IMG/VR virus record: IMGVR_UViG_3300005663_000062
Location: 1-51,197 of that record
Reading direction: 5' to 3' (one strand)
Length of the DNA: 51,197 nt
DNA from: a virus
Shown one piece after another: positions 35,852-46,011 of the stretch; position 1 is the first letter of the stretch; every line of letters begins with the position of its first letter. The translations under genes and the position numbers were made by a program. Under the pieces are notes generated by a model that saw only the letters and a program-made list of their open reading frames with translations, had not been told where the DNA came from and did no database searches.

Positions 35852-36948
35852 TATCCACTCACAAACTCTTCTTTTGTCGTTGTTCCGGCAGCATCACTTA
35901 TAGTTGCCTTTGCCAAGTCTGTACTACCATCATCTTTCTTTAGAGTAATCAATGTAGCTGTGGTTTCAGTTTTATTTCTAAACGCTTCGTATAGCCAGTT
36001 AAGAGCAACGGGCAGGCTTGCTGTTACTGAAGGAGCGCCTGTAGCTAAATCGCTCATCACTATCTTATTAAGAGCATCTGACTTTACAGCATCCGTAGTA
36101 ATAGAGTCAGTAGCAAAATGCTCGGCACTAAAAGCATTGTCCGCTATCTTTGCGGCGGTGATAGCATCAGCACCCAGCGTTACACCAGCTGTTACTGAAG
36201 CAACCGAACCATCTACATTTCCAGTAACAGTACCAGCATTCGTTACTCCAGCTATTGTATCGCCTACAACTACGTAATCCGCACTAACTATTGTCCTTGC
36301 GTTAAACTCTGCAACTGTCGGAATATCAGCTATATCCGCACTTATGGTTGCACCAACGGCAGCACCTAAGACGCTCGCAAGGGCAGCACTATCAGTTCCC
36401 ACCATTACATCTGAAGCAACTAAAAGAGGAGTAGCAACATCAAACAACTTCTTGAACGCAGCGGCAAGCTGACCCGCCGTTTCTGTAAGAGCCGAACCGT
36501 GAATAAATGTAAGGTCAGATTCAACAGCCCCATTAGCTATGTTGATAGAAGACAAAATAGTATCATTATCAGCAGATTGAGCCACAGAAGCTGTATCTAA
36601 ATCAAAGGCATGTTGAGCAGAAGCATTCCCATAAGTCTCAATAACCAAAGACTTATCAAGAAACGCCTTTGTTGCTTGGTCAACAAGATAGACAACTACT
36701 CTCGCTGCCTGCATATCTTCAAGGGCAAGAGTTATAGAATAAGCTCTCCCTTCGTCTGTAACGAGAGTAGATAAATCAGCGTTACCAGCGGCATTAGTTA
36801 CCTGTTCTTCAGCAGCCTCGTCTCGCATCATAAAGACATCGCCAGCGGCAGGAGTCCAGTCAGTTCTGAAATCAACACCGTCAACTTCGTAAAGTTCAAA
36901 ATCTACCGTTGCTGCTACTCCGTATTTTCTTAGATGGACACCTTGCAT
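35851..36948 (-). CDS. Tail/fibre protein with BppU-like start and repeat tail
   Basis: 365 residues. The first 110 residues (VDFELYEVDGVDFRTDWTPA, AGDVFMMRDEAAEE, YSITLALEDMQAARVVVYLV DQ) resemble N-terminal baseplate-adaptor domains. The middle is Ala/Asp/Val-rich fibre shaft with repeats (GADAITAAKIADNAFSAEHF). Probably a fibre linking tail and receptor protein. Followed directly by another fibre gene. Confidence 0.6.
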   Translation of the reverse strand: MQGVHLRKYGVAATVDFELYEVDGVDFRTDWTPAAGDVFMMRDEAAEEQVTNAAGNADLSTLVTDEGRAYSITLALEDMQAARVVVYLVDQATKAFLDKSLVIETYGNASAQHAFDLDTASVAQSADNDTILSSINIANGAVESDLTFIHGSALTETAGQLAAAFKKLFDVATPLLVASDVMVGTDSAALASVLGAAVGATISADIADIPTVAEFNARTIVSADYVVVGDTIAGVTNAGTVTGNVDGSVASVTAGVTLGADAITAAKIADNAFSAEHFATDSITTDAVKSDALNKIVMSDLATGAPSVTASLPVALNWLYEAFRNKTETTATLITLKKDDGSTDLAKATISDAAGTTTKEEFVSG

Positions 36949-37785
36949 TTAGCATCCCTCCCTTCTTCTTCTTAATATTGGTATTCCTGTTGGCGGTGCT
37001 GCGGCCTCAAACCCACCTAACAGCATCCTGTTCGGGTCTTTGAACATTATGAGCGGCTCTCGGAAGAGTGAAACAATTTCAGATTGGGTGAGAACCCGGT
37101 TGTACGCAGAAAATATCTCAAGACCAGCATTTAAAAAGAGGTCATTTCCATTTCTTCGACCAATAGAAAGACCAGTAACACTATCGGTAAAAGGAGTATC
37201 TGTTCCTGATTGCAATACACCGTTTAGATATGCTTTTCCTGTTGAGCCGGATACCCCGGCATAAGTGTATACAAAGTTATAAAGTACACCCGCTGATAAT
37301 GCCGTAGAACTTGCACGACTATCACCCCAGGTAGCACCTCCGGTAAAAACCCCCGCCTTTATCTCCCCATCATTTACTAAACTCAACGTAGTTCTACTTA
37401 CGGCAGCTGTTATAGTATTTGCAAATATTTGTTGTTGGGCAGCAACCGTATCAGCTATAAACCAGAACGAAAGTGAGAAATCGTTACCAGCAGCAATTTC
37501 AGGAATGGCAGAAGCAAAAGAGATATATTCATTAGTTCCGGGTAAATCTACTGCGCTTCCAAGTTGTCCAACCCGCCACGAAGGAGCAGTACCCTGAAGA
37601 GTTCCCGTCTTGCCGTTGCCGCTCAAATCAGTAATGATATTGCCTGCGGAAGCATTCATCAGCCAGAAGCAGATGAGACCTTGAGTTGACCAGTGGCGAC
37701 GGTCTATGCCGTACCGTTGGGTGTATTCAAACGGAAACTTCTCGTTTGGATTGTATATTCGAGTATTTGGTACTATTATGCTCAT
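36949..37785 (-). CDS. LamG-domain virion protein
   Basis: 278 residues. LamG/ConA-like domain at about 35-250: GLICFWLMNASAGNIITDLS, GTNEYISFA, DFSLSFWFIADTVAAQQQIF, YNFVYTYAGVSGSTGKAYLN GV, LSIGRRNGNDLFLNAGLEIF and closing NRVLTQSEIVSLF. The first 30 residues form an attachment part. Coupled by TAATG-type overlap to the upstream gene. One of three LamG virion genes here. Confidence 0.8.
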   Translation of the reverse strand: MSIIVPNTRIYNPNEKFPFEYTQRYGIDRRHWSTQGLICFWLMNASAGNIITDLSGNGKTGTLQGTAPSWRVGQLGSAVDLPGTNEYISFASAIPEIAAGNDFSLSFWFIADTVAAQQQIFANTITAAVSRTTLSLVNDGEIKAGVFTGGATWGDSRASSTALSAGVLYNFVYTYAGVSGSTGKAYLNGVLQSGTDTPFTDSVTGLSIGRRNGNDLFLNAGLEIFSAYNRVLTQSEIVSLFREPLIMFKDPNRMLLGGFEAAAPPTGIPILRRRREGC

Positions 37786-38255
37786 TATGGTAAATTCAGA
37801 ATATACGTTCTATACGCGAGTATATTTACAGTAGCGCCTAATGTCTGCCCTGTCGTATTGCGGAAACCGAGTTTCCACCTGCCCGGTGGTATCGGTATCA
37901 TAGATTTCACGGCAGTCTTGACCTCTGCTGCAGTATCCACTCTCAATCCCATAATAGCAATGACTTTGTCCTGAGTCGGTATGTCCGTATCTGCACTTAC
38001 ACCATCTTCGTTAGTATCGAAGTCCGTACCGCCGTCAACGCTTTCAAACATATAAATCGTGATAGATGGATTTGTCTGCGCAGATAAGTCAAGAGACGAG
38101 AGGGTTACTTCCAGATCCATGTGAGTTGCAAGATTCGTCTCGTTATTGACTTCTGCCGAGACCTTAATTACATTATTTGCGAGAGCATTAAGTTCTGTAG
38201 TGAGCAGGTTCGTTAACGCTACCGTTGGGGCTTTCCATTTGAAATCAGATGCCAT
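37785..38255 (-). CDS. Beta-rich virion protein (cement-like)
   Basis: 156 residues. NLLTTELNALANNVIKVSAE VNNETNLATHMDLEVTLSSL, then SITIYMFESVDGGTDFDTNE, a calcium-type acidic loop, and PPGRWKLGFRNTTGQTLGAT VNI. General layout resembles Bbp16-like or fibre-base beta-sandwiches. Found in the fibre cluster. Family not recognised. Confidence 0.55.
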   Translation of the reverse strand: MASDFKWKAPTVALTNLLTTELNALANNVIKVSAEVNNETNLATHMDLEVTLSSLDLSAQTNPSITIYMFESVDGGTDFDTNEDGVSADTDIPTQDKVIAIMGLRVDTAAEVKTAVKSMIPIPPGRWKLGFRNTTGQTLGATVNILAYRTYILNLP

Positions 38256-38266
38256 TATTTATCTCC

Positions 38267-38629
38267 TTACGGAACATCGGCTTCAAAGCCTATCCATTCT
38301 AAAGTTATCTTTTTTTCGTCCACTATTTCAGTTAAAAGGTCACCATACCTTGTCTCTATCGTAGCTTTTCGCTGAGCATCGTCTAACTGTACCGAACTAA
38401 ACTGCACTGTCCTGACAGCCTCAAACAGAGTACCGGCTTTCAATGCCGTGTCTTCCGGCACTGAGATGTTAGGTAAGACCGAAGCTATATTTGCAGAACC
38501 TCCTAACTCCAATACAAGAGCGTCTTTCCATTCAATGCTTGCTTTATTTGTGCCAGCAGGTATTGGAATATGGAAAGCCACGTTTATAGTTTTTCGTTTT
38601 TCCTGTTGTTTTAATATGTGGTAGTTCAT
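38267..38629 (-). CDS. Small virion protein, unknown
   Basis: 120 residues. TINVAFHIPIPAGTNKASIE WKDALVLELGG, then helix-strand region. Similar small proteins lie in fibre clusters of podoviruses. Function unknown. Confidence 0.55.
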   Translation of the reverse strand: MNYHILKQQEKRKTINVAFHIPIPAGTNKASIEWKDALVLELGGSANIASVLPNISVPEDTALKAGTLFEAVRTVQFSSVQLDDAQRKATIETRYGDLLTEIVDEKKITLEWIGFEADVP

Positions 38630-38633
38630 TATT

Positions 38634-38885
38634 TTACTCCGTAATTCCGCCTATCAAAAGGCGCGTTCCTGTTATAGTTCCTGTTACATCAAGCTCTGAT
38701 GTAGGGCTTGAGTTGTTTATTCCTAACCTTTTAGTTAAATCTCTCCATACTAATTCTGATTCTTTCGTAGGGAACCAAGCCAGTAAGTCGTTGTCCCAAT
38801 ACAATAAAACACCGTCAGTACCAATTACTTCAGTATCACCTCTGAAAACTTTTACCCCAACCGGACTATATCTGTCTCTATACAT
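38634..38885 (-). CDS. Small fibre-type protein with GIN..PTSELDVTG motif
   Basis: 83 residues; ATG 38885 overlaps the upstream stop (TAATG) and has GGAG at 7 nt. The end LGINNSSPTSELDVTGTITG is the typical start of phage tailspike or chaperone-type fibre domains (iGt..Pt.kLdV.Gt), yet the gene stops there. A truncated fibre or a base piece. Confidence 0.6.
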   Translation of the reverse strand: MYRDRYSPVGVKVFRGDTEVIGTDGVLLYWDNDLLAWFPTKESELVWRDLTKRLGINNSSPTSELDVTGTITGTRLLIGGITE

Positions 38886-39475
38886 TACCAAACTCCATAC
38901 CACACTGCCACGTTTCCCGCTTCGGTTCCAGTTGAGCCGTCAGCATCGGTTATTTCTACTTTCCAAAAACGATATCCGGCGTCATCGAGCCATACACTTG
39001 CCACTGACTCGAATTTGCCTACGTCGGTCGCTTCTACTTCTTTAGGCCAGTTCTCGTCTGTGACTACGAGCGTATTGGCCCAGAACTTATTCGTAGCGGC
39101 CACCGGAGCGCTGTCATTGAAGCCAGGGACGGTAGGATACGTTATAACGGCCTGAGTACCCAATATGGCCGTTCCCACGGCTGCGAGGCGTGCTGGCCCC
39201 TTTATTCGCCATGCTAAGATACGATAACCAAAAGTCTTATTAGCCGCACTGCCACCGGTGAACATGAACTCGATACCATTAGCTTTCATCTGGCCGGTCG
39301 TATCCTCTTCGGTACCTTCCGGTCGGTGCAGGTCTATGACACCTATGCCCGTAGTGCCAAGTATTGCCGGGCGGTTCGGATAGTCGCCTTTCGTAGCCAG
39401 GTCGAGCAGTGCAGCGTCTTCGTTAGCCTCATTTCTGGCTATTCTTAAATTTTGGGATAAGGTTGTAAGGAACAT
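38885..39475 (-). CDS. Virion protein, unknown
   Basis: 196 residues. Strand-rich (IEFMFTGGSAANKTFGYRIL AWRIKGPARLAAVGTAIL; VASVWLDDAGYRFWKVEITD). Directly after the 1629-residue gene, so likely a tail or fibre-attachment protein. No family recognised. Confidence 0.6.
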   Translation of the reverse strand: MFLTTLSQNLRIARNEANEDAALLDLATKGDYPNRPAILGTTGIGVIDLHRPEGTEEDTTGQMKANGIEFMFTGGSAANKTFGYRILAWRIKGPARLAAVGTAILGTQAVITYPTVPGFNDSAPVAATNKFWANTLVVTDENWPKEVEATDVGKFESVASVWLDDAGYRFWKVEITDADGSTGTEAGNVAVWYGVW

Positions 39476-42400
39476 TACAATCTACTCTCCGTAGTTGACA
39501 TTATTATTTCAAACATAGAAAATCTGGTTCTTCTTATTTCAGCACTTCCAGTCTCCTTCGCTATATCCGCCAACTTGTTTGCTTGAGTTGCAAATCTGTT
39601 CAGTGTAGTTAACTGCTGCTCTTCTTCTCTGGTCAGTCTTTTCTTTTTAGACTTCTTTTGCAATTCGTTTCTTTTCTCGTATAAAGCAAAGACTCTCTCA
39701 GAAAACTTTCTTGGACTCTCCACGTCACCGAATGTAACTTCACGGATAATCTTAATCTTACTATCAGCTAATAATGGTCTTAAGAACTCCTGTACCGGCG
39801 CTAAGAACGGCTTGCCGGCAACGCGGACGCCAAAGTTATAAGAAGTCCTTATAGCTCTCTCTATATCGTTTTGCAACTTTACCATTAACTGCTCATTGAA
39901 AGCCTTGTCCTCACTGGTAATTTCTTCTACAAATTCGTCGAGTAATCCTGAATCAATTATTACCTGCGAGATTGCTACGGCGGCATCTACTCCTGTTTCA
40001 AGGACATCTATCGCGGGAAGGTCGAAAGTATTTCTATTCCAGTTATATCCTTCACCCGTAATTCTATCAGCTATCAACTCTCCTATTCTAACAGCAAATT
40101 TACCACCTTTAGTCAGTCTGAGTATATTCTTGCCCGTATCTTTAATGATAGCTTCCGGCAGCTTTTCTCTTTCTTTCTTATCGTCGAACTTGAATATCCC
40201 TAACGCCGCAAGTGCCGCTGTTGCACCTCTTGATATTGCCCATTGCAAGCCCTTTTTCCATACTGCTACCGAAAACGCTGAAGTTATAACAGAGCCAAAA
40301 TCCTTGGTAAGTTCTTTTTTATCAGCTAATGTCTTGTTGCTTTTGGCGTAAGCATCTGTAGCCCTGATAACGATATTCTCCTGCGCCTCAAGAGCAGTTC
40401 TGAATATGGTAAGTTGTCTTTCTATGAACGCTGGATTCGATAAAGATACAGACCTGTCCAGCATATCAAACACAGGTTGAGTCCTGCGTACCACGTATTC
40501 TAATCGTCTCGCTGCTGCATATCTAAACGCTTTAGAGTCCGGGTCAGTCATCGCTGGAAGGTCTGCCACCGTTACACCTTCCCATTCAAACGGATTGACA
40601 TTCTTGCCGTTACGGGGAATTGATAGTAATTCAGGAATTACACCTTGTTTGTAAACATTTCCTATCGCAAACTTATCGCCTGTAATTAGTTTTTTCAGAG
40701 CAATATTAGACAACTTCTTTGCCTTACCGAAGATTAATGTATCAAATGCCTCGAAAGATGCGCTCGTACCAACTTCTACGCCTATCCTTCTACCTTTCCA
40801 CCTGAGAGCCATTAAAGCAGAATCCTCTTCGATACGGGCGAGAGTTTCTTTTCCAACAGGTAGCATTGGCCGTGCAAATGAATCTATCTCGGAGTAAGCC
40901 GCAGGATACGACATTGCCTGAGTGCCTATCGTACTCATCCTAAAGCCGAGAGCGGAAGTTGTTACACCTCTCTGTATCATGCCGCCAAAGACCTCCAGTG
41001 TACTCCTGCTGGTCGTTACGCCCTGTACCCTGCGTAGTATAGTTATTATATTTTGAAGCTCCTTACCCCTGCCTGCCGCATTCATGGCATTCTGGAATTG
41101 AGCATTACTCACAAGTATTCTTGCATTTCTCAGTGGTATCGCCATTTCCAGTGAAGCGTCAGATTCTAAGCCACTCAAGAAGTCGTCAGACCATTTTTCC
41201 AGTCTAAGCGGCTTTGTCCCGCCTGTCCTTGGCAAGTATTGGCCTTGTAATTCAGGAGGTACGGATATGTCTTTACCACCTTCGACTATTCTGGGCAATA
41301 CCCTTGGACGTGATGTATAGGTTGGCTCTCTGGCAATAGGAAACCCATTCAGCCTTTGTGTTGTTTCATTAATTGCTTTTGCTCTTTCGAGATTCAGTTT
41401 GTTAGTCCAGTCAGCGATACCTTTTAATACCGGGTCTTCTCTTACAATCTTCAATGCTTCGCTTAGTTCTGCAAGCCTGTCAACCTTATCGTTTCCTTGG
41501 GCATCTAAAGGATAAAATATGTTTTCACCTGCTACCTGCCATCCTTCGGCAGTTAGTATAGCTCTCAGGTTGTCGGGACTTCGTGAATGTAATTCCAGCT
41601 TGATAAGGAAGTCTTTCTCGACTTTTATCTTTTTACCGGCGAGAGTTATCGTTACTTTCTCTTTAATCTGGTCGGTATCTTTGAATCCAATCCTCTCGAA
41701 TTCTTCAGCAGACTCGTTTATCCAGCCACGTAATCTATCAGCGGCCTTTCTATGTCCTTCGTGAAGGTCGGTGTCGAGAATCTGTTTCGTCACAGGACTA
41801 TTAGGATTCGTTGCTAACTGTACCAAAGTATCCAAATGAGCATCGTCAAGGAACAATACACCCTTACCGAATTCGGCAGTCTTTTGGAGTTTTCCTTTCT
41901 GGACATCAATAGGTTTGCCAGCCTCTATCTTGCCAGCCTTGCGCCTCGCCGCACTGGTAGTTGCTATTTCGTTTTCAGTGACAGTTTTTATTGCACCCTC
42001 AAGCGGCTTGAATCCTTCTTTGGTTAGGAGTTGCCCTTTGAGTTTGGCGTTGTTTGCCAACTGCTGCAGCGACTGAGTAACCAGTTTAATATCATCGGTA
42101 TCAATCTCATCGACATTCTTCTGGGTAAGAACATTCAACTGTCTGACTCTTTCGTTGGGAAGTCTTAGAGCCGCTTCTGTATCGGCATCTAAAGTTTCAA
42201 GACCGCCTGCCAATTCAGAGGACAGTCTCTGAGTTACCTGCTGTAAGGATTTCAAGTCTGCGCCTAATAGTTGTTCTCGTCCACGGCGAGCCTTGACATC
42301 TAATTCGCCGAATGTTTTTACCCCTTCAATGGGTTGCTTAGAGATTTTCTTCGTACTTATCTCGTCGATAATATCTATCATCTTCTCTCGCTGTGGAGAT

Positions 42401-44364
42401 GGTATCTTGCCTAATCTGACTTTACCAAGTCGGTTATCAGATTCCAGTTTCTTGATAGTAGAACGCAAATCACCTACTGCAAGTTTACGGTCGAACTTCT
42501 CAACTCCGGCCTCGACCTCATCCATAAGTTTCCTGACACCCTTAATAGTCTTGACGGCATTGGCACGCTTAATAAAGCCAGCCCTCAACTCTCTGGGAAT
42601 AGCAGTAATCATAGAGATGGCATCATTGCGTAGGAACTCTTTGAATTCAGTCGCTTGGCGTATCTTGGCTATCTTAGCTTTTGCACCCTCGATAGTCTTT
42701 TCAAGCCTTACGCCCGCACGTTCTTTCATCTTGGCAAGAGCCTCTTCCTTTTTCGCAATCTCTACTGCGGTCGCCTTGGCGAGAGCAACCTTCTTATCTG
42801 CTTGTTGCTGTTTCAGTTGCGTCTTTAGCGTAGCTATCTTCTTTTCGGACGACTGGATTGACCTTCTTACTTTCGGGTCAACTATTATCTTGGTCGCAGG
42901 AGTTTCCGGCCCGCCTTTGAATGTTATACCAAATGGCCCCGCCTCTTCAGGTGATACTATCTTGGCAGGTATCACAGCAGCGACTTTCGGAGCTTTAGTT
43001 GTTAATGCTTTAGCGGCAGCGAGAGCGGCGGCTTCTTTCTTGACTACTGCTTTAACCACTTTCTTGACAGGTTCTATTTCAGCAGCACCAATACGGAAAC
43101 CAGCAGGAGTAATTCTTCTGGCAGGTGCGATAGGTGGTTTAATCTCTAACGCAAGCAATTCGTTTGCTTCGGCTACCTTTAATATCTCCACCCATTCCTG
43201 TTGACTTACCTGTGGAATTTCTTTGTGAAGTTTTGCGGCTCGTAATTGTCTGGGGACACCCTTTACTAACGCTATTGCCTTCGATAAAACAGCAGCAGTC
43301 AACGCAGCTATCCCTGTAGTTACTACAACAGATTTTATTCTATCCTCAAGCGTCTCTCCAACTTCAGGAGCTTTCAATATCTCTAATAAGCCTGCCCTTG
43401 CACCTACGCCTATAGCAGCCTTGGCTGTTTTAGATAACCCGGAAAAGACTCTCAATTTGGAAGGGTCGGGCAATAGAACAAACTTTATTAACTCAGCAGA
43501 AACGCCACCTGATTCAAGTGCTATTCGTGTCATTATCTTAGGGTCTTCAGTAGCTATCATCTCTCTCATTCTTGCTACTGTGCGGATATAGATAGACTCA
43601 GAACCTTTAGGTAAATCAAGTAATGCCTCGGCAGGACTCAATCCTTTACGAGACACAAACTCTGGAAGGTTTCCCGCAAGAGTATTAAAGAAGTCGGTTC
43701 CTAAGAGTATTGTTAAAGGTCTGTCGCCAACAAACTTTATAACTTCCGGTAATAGTTCCTTTATCTTTATCTCGTCCTCAACTGCTCTTAGCATTCCTTC
43801 GTCGAAGTCGAGAGGATTACTTCCTATCGTACTCCTGATTGTCTTTAGGTCTTCGATTGAAGTAGCCTTAATAATATCAGTCATCTCAGGTTTTATTGTT
43901 ATCGCCCTGGCTGGCTCGTCAGGGTCAGTAATCTCCATATCTATAGGTACTAATGCTTCAAGAGGGTCTTTGCTTTTCGGTCTCTCTATGCCTAAAAAGT
44001 CTTTCGTTGCCGTAACTTGCTGCCTGCCTTCCAATCTTATCTGTTCGGAAAGAGTTGGTACTTTAACACCGCCGACAATTCCCATCTGGTCTAATACGTG
44101 TCTCGGTAGTTTCTGTCCTGCGGAACGCCACCAACTATCCAATCTTCTCTGCTGCTCGAATACGTCGGGAGGTATGAGGTCATTTACTCCAATAGAGTTC
44201 TGTAATTCCTTATTAGCTTGCTCAACCCTATCAGAAGTCCATGCCGCCCTGTTAAGTTTGTCCTGAACGCCGATTGGTTTTATCCAAGACAGGCTGGGCG
44301 GAGGTGCGAGCGTAAGCGTTGACTCGCCCAAAAATGTATTCAATTGTGCTTCGGTTGTCGTCAT
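39475..44364 (-). CDS. Giant internal virion protein (gp16-like position)
   Basis: 1629 residues, the largest gene. It has the T7 gp16 place: last of the tail-tube B / gp13 / gp14 / gp15 / gp16 series. Visible: hydrophobic stretch near 315-365 (VVVTTGIAALTAAVLSKAIA), long coiled coil near 490-570 (SEKKIATLKTQLKQQQADKK), and a helix-rich C-terminus ending ETGSAEIRRTRFSMFEIIMS. The gp16 family is ejected and helps to make a channel through the envelope. No SLT motif (ES..NP ... GA.GLMQ) is seen, so the usual transglycosylase domain seems absent. Confidence 0.7.
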   Translation of the reverse strand: MTTTEAQLNTFLGESTLTLAPPPSLSWIKPIGVQDKLNRAAWTSDRVEQANKELQNSIGVNDLIPPDVFEQQRRLDSWWRSAGQKLPRHVLDQMGIVGGVKVPTLSEQIRLEGRQQVTATKDFLGIERPKSKDPLEALVPIDMEITDPDEPARAITIKPEMTDIIKATSIEDLKTIRSTIGSNPLDFDEGMLRAVEDEIKIKELLPEVIKFVGDRPLTILLGTDFFNTLAGNLPEFVSRKGLSPAEALLDLPKGSESIYIRTVARMREMIATEDPKIMTRIALESGGVSAELIKFVLLPDPSKLRVFSGLSKTAKAAIGVGARAGLLEILKAPEVGETLEDRIKSVVVTTGIAALTAAVLSKAIALVKGVPRQLRAAKLHKEIPQVSQQEWVEILKVAEANELLALEIKPPIAPARRITPAGFRIGAAEIEPVKKVVKAVVKKEAAALAAAKALTTKAPKVAAVIPAKIVSPEEAGPFGITFKGGPETPATKIIVDPKVRRSIQSSEKKIATLKTQLKQQQADKKVALAKATAVEIAKKEEALAKMKERAGVRLEKTIEGAKAKIAKIRQATEFKEFLRNDAISMITAIPRELRAGFIKRANAVKTIKGVRKLMDEVEAGVEKFDRKLAVGDLRSTIKKLESDNRLGKVRLGKIPSPQREKMIDIIDEISTKKISKQPIEGVKTFGELDVKARRGREQLLGADLKSLQQVTQRLSSELAGGLETLDADTEAALRLPNERVRQLNVLTQKNVDEIDTDDIKLVTQSLQQLANNAKLKGQLLTKEGFKPLEGAIKTVTENEIATTSAARRKAGKIEAGKPIDVQKGKLQKTAEFGKGVLFLDDAHLDTLVQLATNPNSPVTKQILDTDLHEGHRKAADRLRGWINESAEEFERIGFKDTDQIKEKVTITLAGKKIKVEKDFLIKLELHSRSPDNLRAILTAEGWQVAGENIFYPLDAQGNDKVDRLAELSEALKIVREDPVLKGIADWTNKLNLERAKAINETTQRLNGFPIAREPTYTSRPRVLPRIVEGGKDISVPPELQGQYLPRTGGTKPLRLEKWSDDFLSGLESDASLEMAIPLRNARILVSNAQFQNAMNAAGRGKELQNIITILRRVQGVTTSRSTLEVFGGMIQRGVTTSALGFRMSTIGTQAMSYPAAYSEIDSFARPMLPVGKETLARIEEDSALMALRWKGRRIGVEVGTSASFEAFDTLIFGKAKKLSNIALKKLITGDKFAIGNVYKQGVIPELLSIPRNGKNVNPFEWEGVTVADLPAMTDPDSKAFRYAAARRLEYVVRRTQPVFDMLDRSVSLSNPAFIERQLTIFRTALEAQENIVIRATDAYAKSNKTLADKKELTKDFGSVITSAFSVAVWKKGLQWAISRGATAALAALGIFKFDDKKEREKLPEAIIKDTGKNILRLTKGGKFAVRIGELIADRITGEGYNWNRNTFDLPAIDVLETGVDAAVAISQVIIDSGLLDEFVEEITSEDKAFNEQLMVKLQNDIERAIRTSYNFGVRVAGKPFLAPVQEFLRPLLADSKIKIIREVTFGDVESPRKFSERVFALYEKRNELQKKSKKKRLTREEEQQLTTLNRFATQANKLADIAKETGSAEIRRTRFSMFEIIMSTTESRL

Positions 44365-46010
44365 CTTATGATTGAGTCCAGCATCCTCTTTATAACTTCA
44401 ATGCCTATATTCTTTTTCTTGCCAGTACCCTTCTTTATTGTTTCACCTTCTTTGGTGAATATCCCTAGTTCTATGGCTTCATCCATAATCCTTTGAGCTT
44501 CTGCCGTTTTGCCTTGTTCTCTCAGGGAAGTCATTAATTTAGTGATACTTTCTTGTTGCTCTTTGAGAGTCTTAGCTAATCTTAACGACCTCGCACTTGC
44601 GGCGTTAAGTTGTTGTACTTCAGATAAAGTATATCTTCTTATCAAATTATCTACTTGAGCATCCAATTCTTTTTTGTCGAATTCGCCCTCTCTGAATGCA
44701 TCGTTAAGTTCTATAACTGCTGTATTGGCAAAGTCCTTTAATATTTCTGCCGCAACGTCATCGCCGAAGAAGTTAGGTTGCTTCTCTATGGCATCCCTAA
44801 GTTGCTTTTCTCTTTCGCCTAATATCTCATTCTGTCTCACCAACTCTACTCTCTTTGCAGTTTCTCCGGCTGCGAATATATCATTTATGAATCCCTTTCC
44901 ATCTGTCCCATTTACTCCCTCAATCTTTGATATGACTTGATATACTTCCAATCCCCTATCTACCGTCATCGAGCCTGTCTTAACAGCATTTATGACTCTC
45001 AATGCCTTTATTCTGGTAGAATCAGATGTGACAATATCTTCGCCGTCAGGTTCTTTAATTGCTGAATTCCAGGTTGTGTAAAATGTCTTTATCTTATCAA
45101 CTGCCTTTATCGCATCTTCATTGGATATGGTCGGGTCAGATAGTATGAGTCTTGCAAATTGCTCTATATCAGCCTCGGAACCTAACTGGACTATCTGTGA
45201 ATAACTTGTCTCTACAGCGGCATTGGCCGCATTAACAGAATTTACATCCCTCTGGTTTACCCTTGCCCTCTCAATAGTATTTATATTAGATAGTCTTGCC
45301 TGTTTCTCTGTAGGAGTAAACGCCTCAGTTGAATTGGTCAGATTCTTAGCATCTTCATATCTTCCAACATTTACAAGAGAATCTATAAGTATTCTATCTC
45401 TCGCTCTCGCCATTTCTCCCGGAGACCAATATGGTGCCATGCCCTCCTCTATAATGCTCAGTGTTGGGTCTTTGAGTATCTCCTCTAATGGAACTCCGGC
45501 ACCAGCTAATACCTGAAACTTATTAGAATATTGCCTCATTGTATCGGCCTGACCAAACTCAACTTCCTTTCTCCATACTATTCCCTCAATCTGGCGTAAC
45601 GTTGTTTGCTTGTTAGTTTTAGAAAAATTGTCAAACAACTGCCCTGCATTCGGACTCATTTTGCTTATAGATAATCCTACTTGAGTATCTAAGTCTGCTT
45701 CGGTCTGCTTTCGGAACTCAGGAAATTGCTCTATACTTGTAAACGTCGTCCTTCTCGCCTCATCTATTCTGTCGGCAACAAATTTATCGTAATCACCATT
45801 AGCACTCGCAAGAGAGGCGTCGTCACGTATTTTCTGCTTATCCAGTTCTACCTTTAGTAGAGCTTGCCCTATATCACTCACGCCCCTGCCAATGGCCTGC
45901 AAGCCCTGTCCTATCGCTCCTGCGCCTATATCGGCAGCACCAACAGGAAGCGGTGCTTTGCCTACCGGCTGTGGTGTAATTTTCGCACGAAATTTTGGAA
46001 TCGGTGGCAT
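44361..46010 (-). CDS. Internal virion protein (gp15-like position)
   Basis: 549 residues. Pro-rich start (IPKFRAKITPQPVGKAPLPV), Gly-rich linker, then helical repeats throughout (TNKQTTLRQIEGIVWRKEVE; QADTMRQYSNKFQVLAGAGV). Long helical proteins of this size precede gp16-type genes and are ejected with it to form the periplasmic conduit. Assigned by size, composition and place. ATGA overlap with the giant gene. Confidence 0.65.
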   Translation of the reverse strand: MPPIPKFRAKITPQPVGKAPLPVGAADIGAGAIGQGLQAIGRGVSDIGQALLKVELDKQKIRDDASLASANGDYDKFVADRIDEARRTTFTSIEQFPEFRKQTEADLDTQVGLSISKMSPNAGQLFDNFSKTNKQTTLRQIEGIVWRKEVEFGQADTMRQYSNKFQVLAGAGVPLEEILKDPTLSIIEEGMAPYWSPGEMARARDRILIDSLVNVGRYEDAKNLTNSTEAFTPTEKQARLSNINTIERARVNQRDVNSVNAANAAVETSYSQIVQLGSEADIEQFARLILSDPTISNEDAIKAVDKIKTFYTTWNSAIKEPDGEDIVTSDSTRIKALRVINAVKTGSMTVDRGLEVYQVISKIEGVNGTDGKGFINDIFAAGETAKRVELVRQNEILGEREKQLRDAIEKQPNFFGDDVAAEILKDFANTAVIELNDAFREGEFDKKELDAQVDNLIRRYTLSEVQQLNAASARSLRLAKTLKEQQESITKLMTSLREQGKTAEAQRIMDEAIELGIFTKEGETIKKGTGKKKNIGIEVIKRMLDSIIR

Positions 46011-46011
46011 C

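Noticed and set aside
42293-43204. 303-codon open frame on the plus strand
   Set aside because: Lies fully antisense to the giant virion protein, with Ser/Leu-rich shadow composition and no ribosome site.
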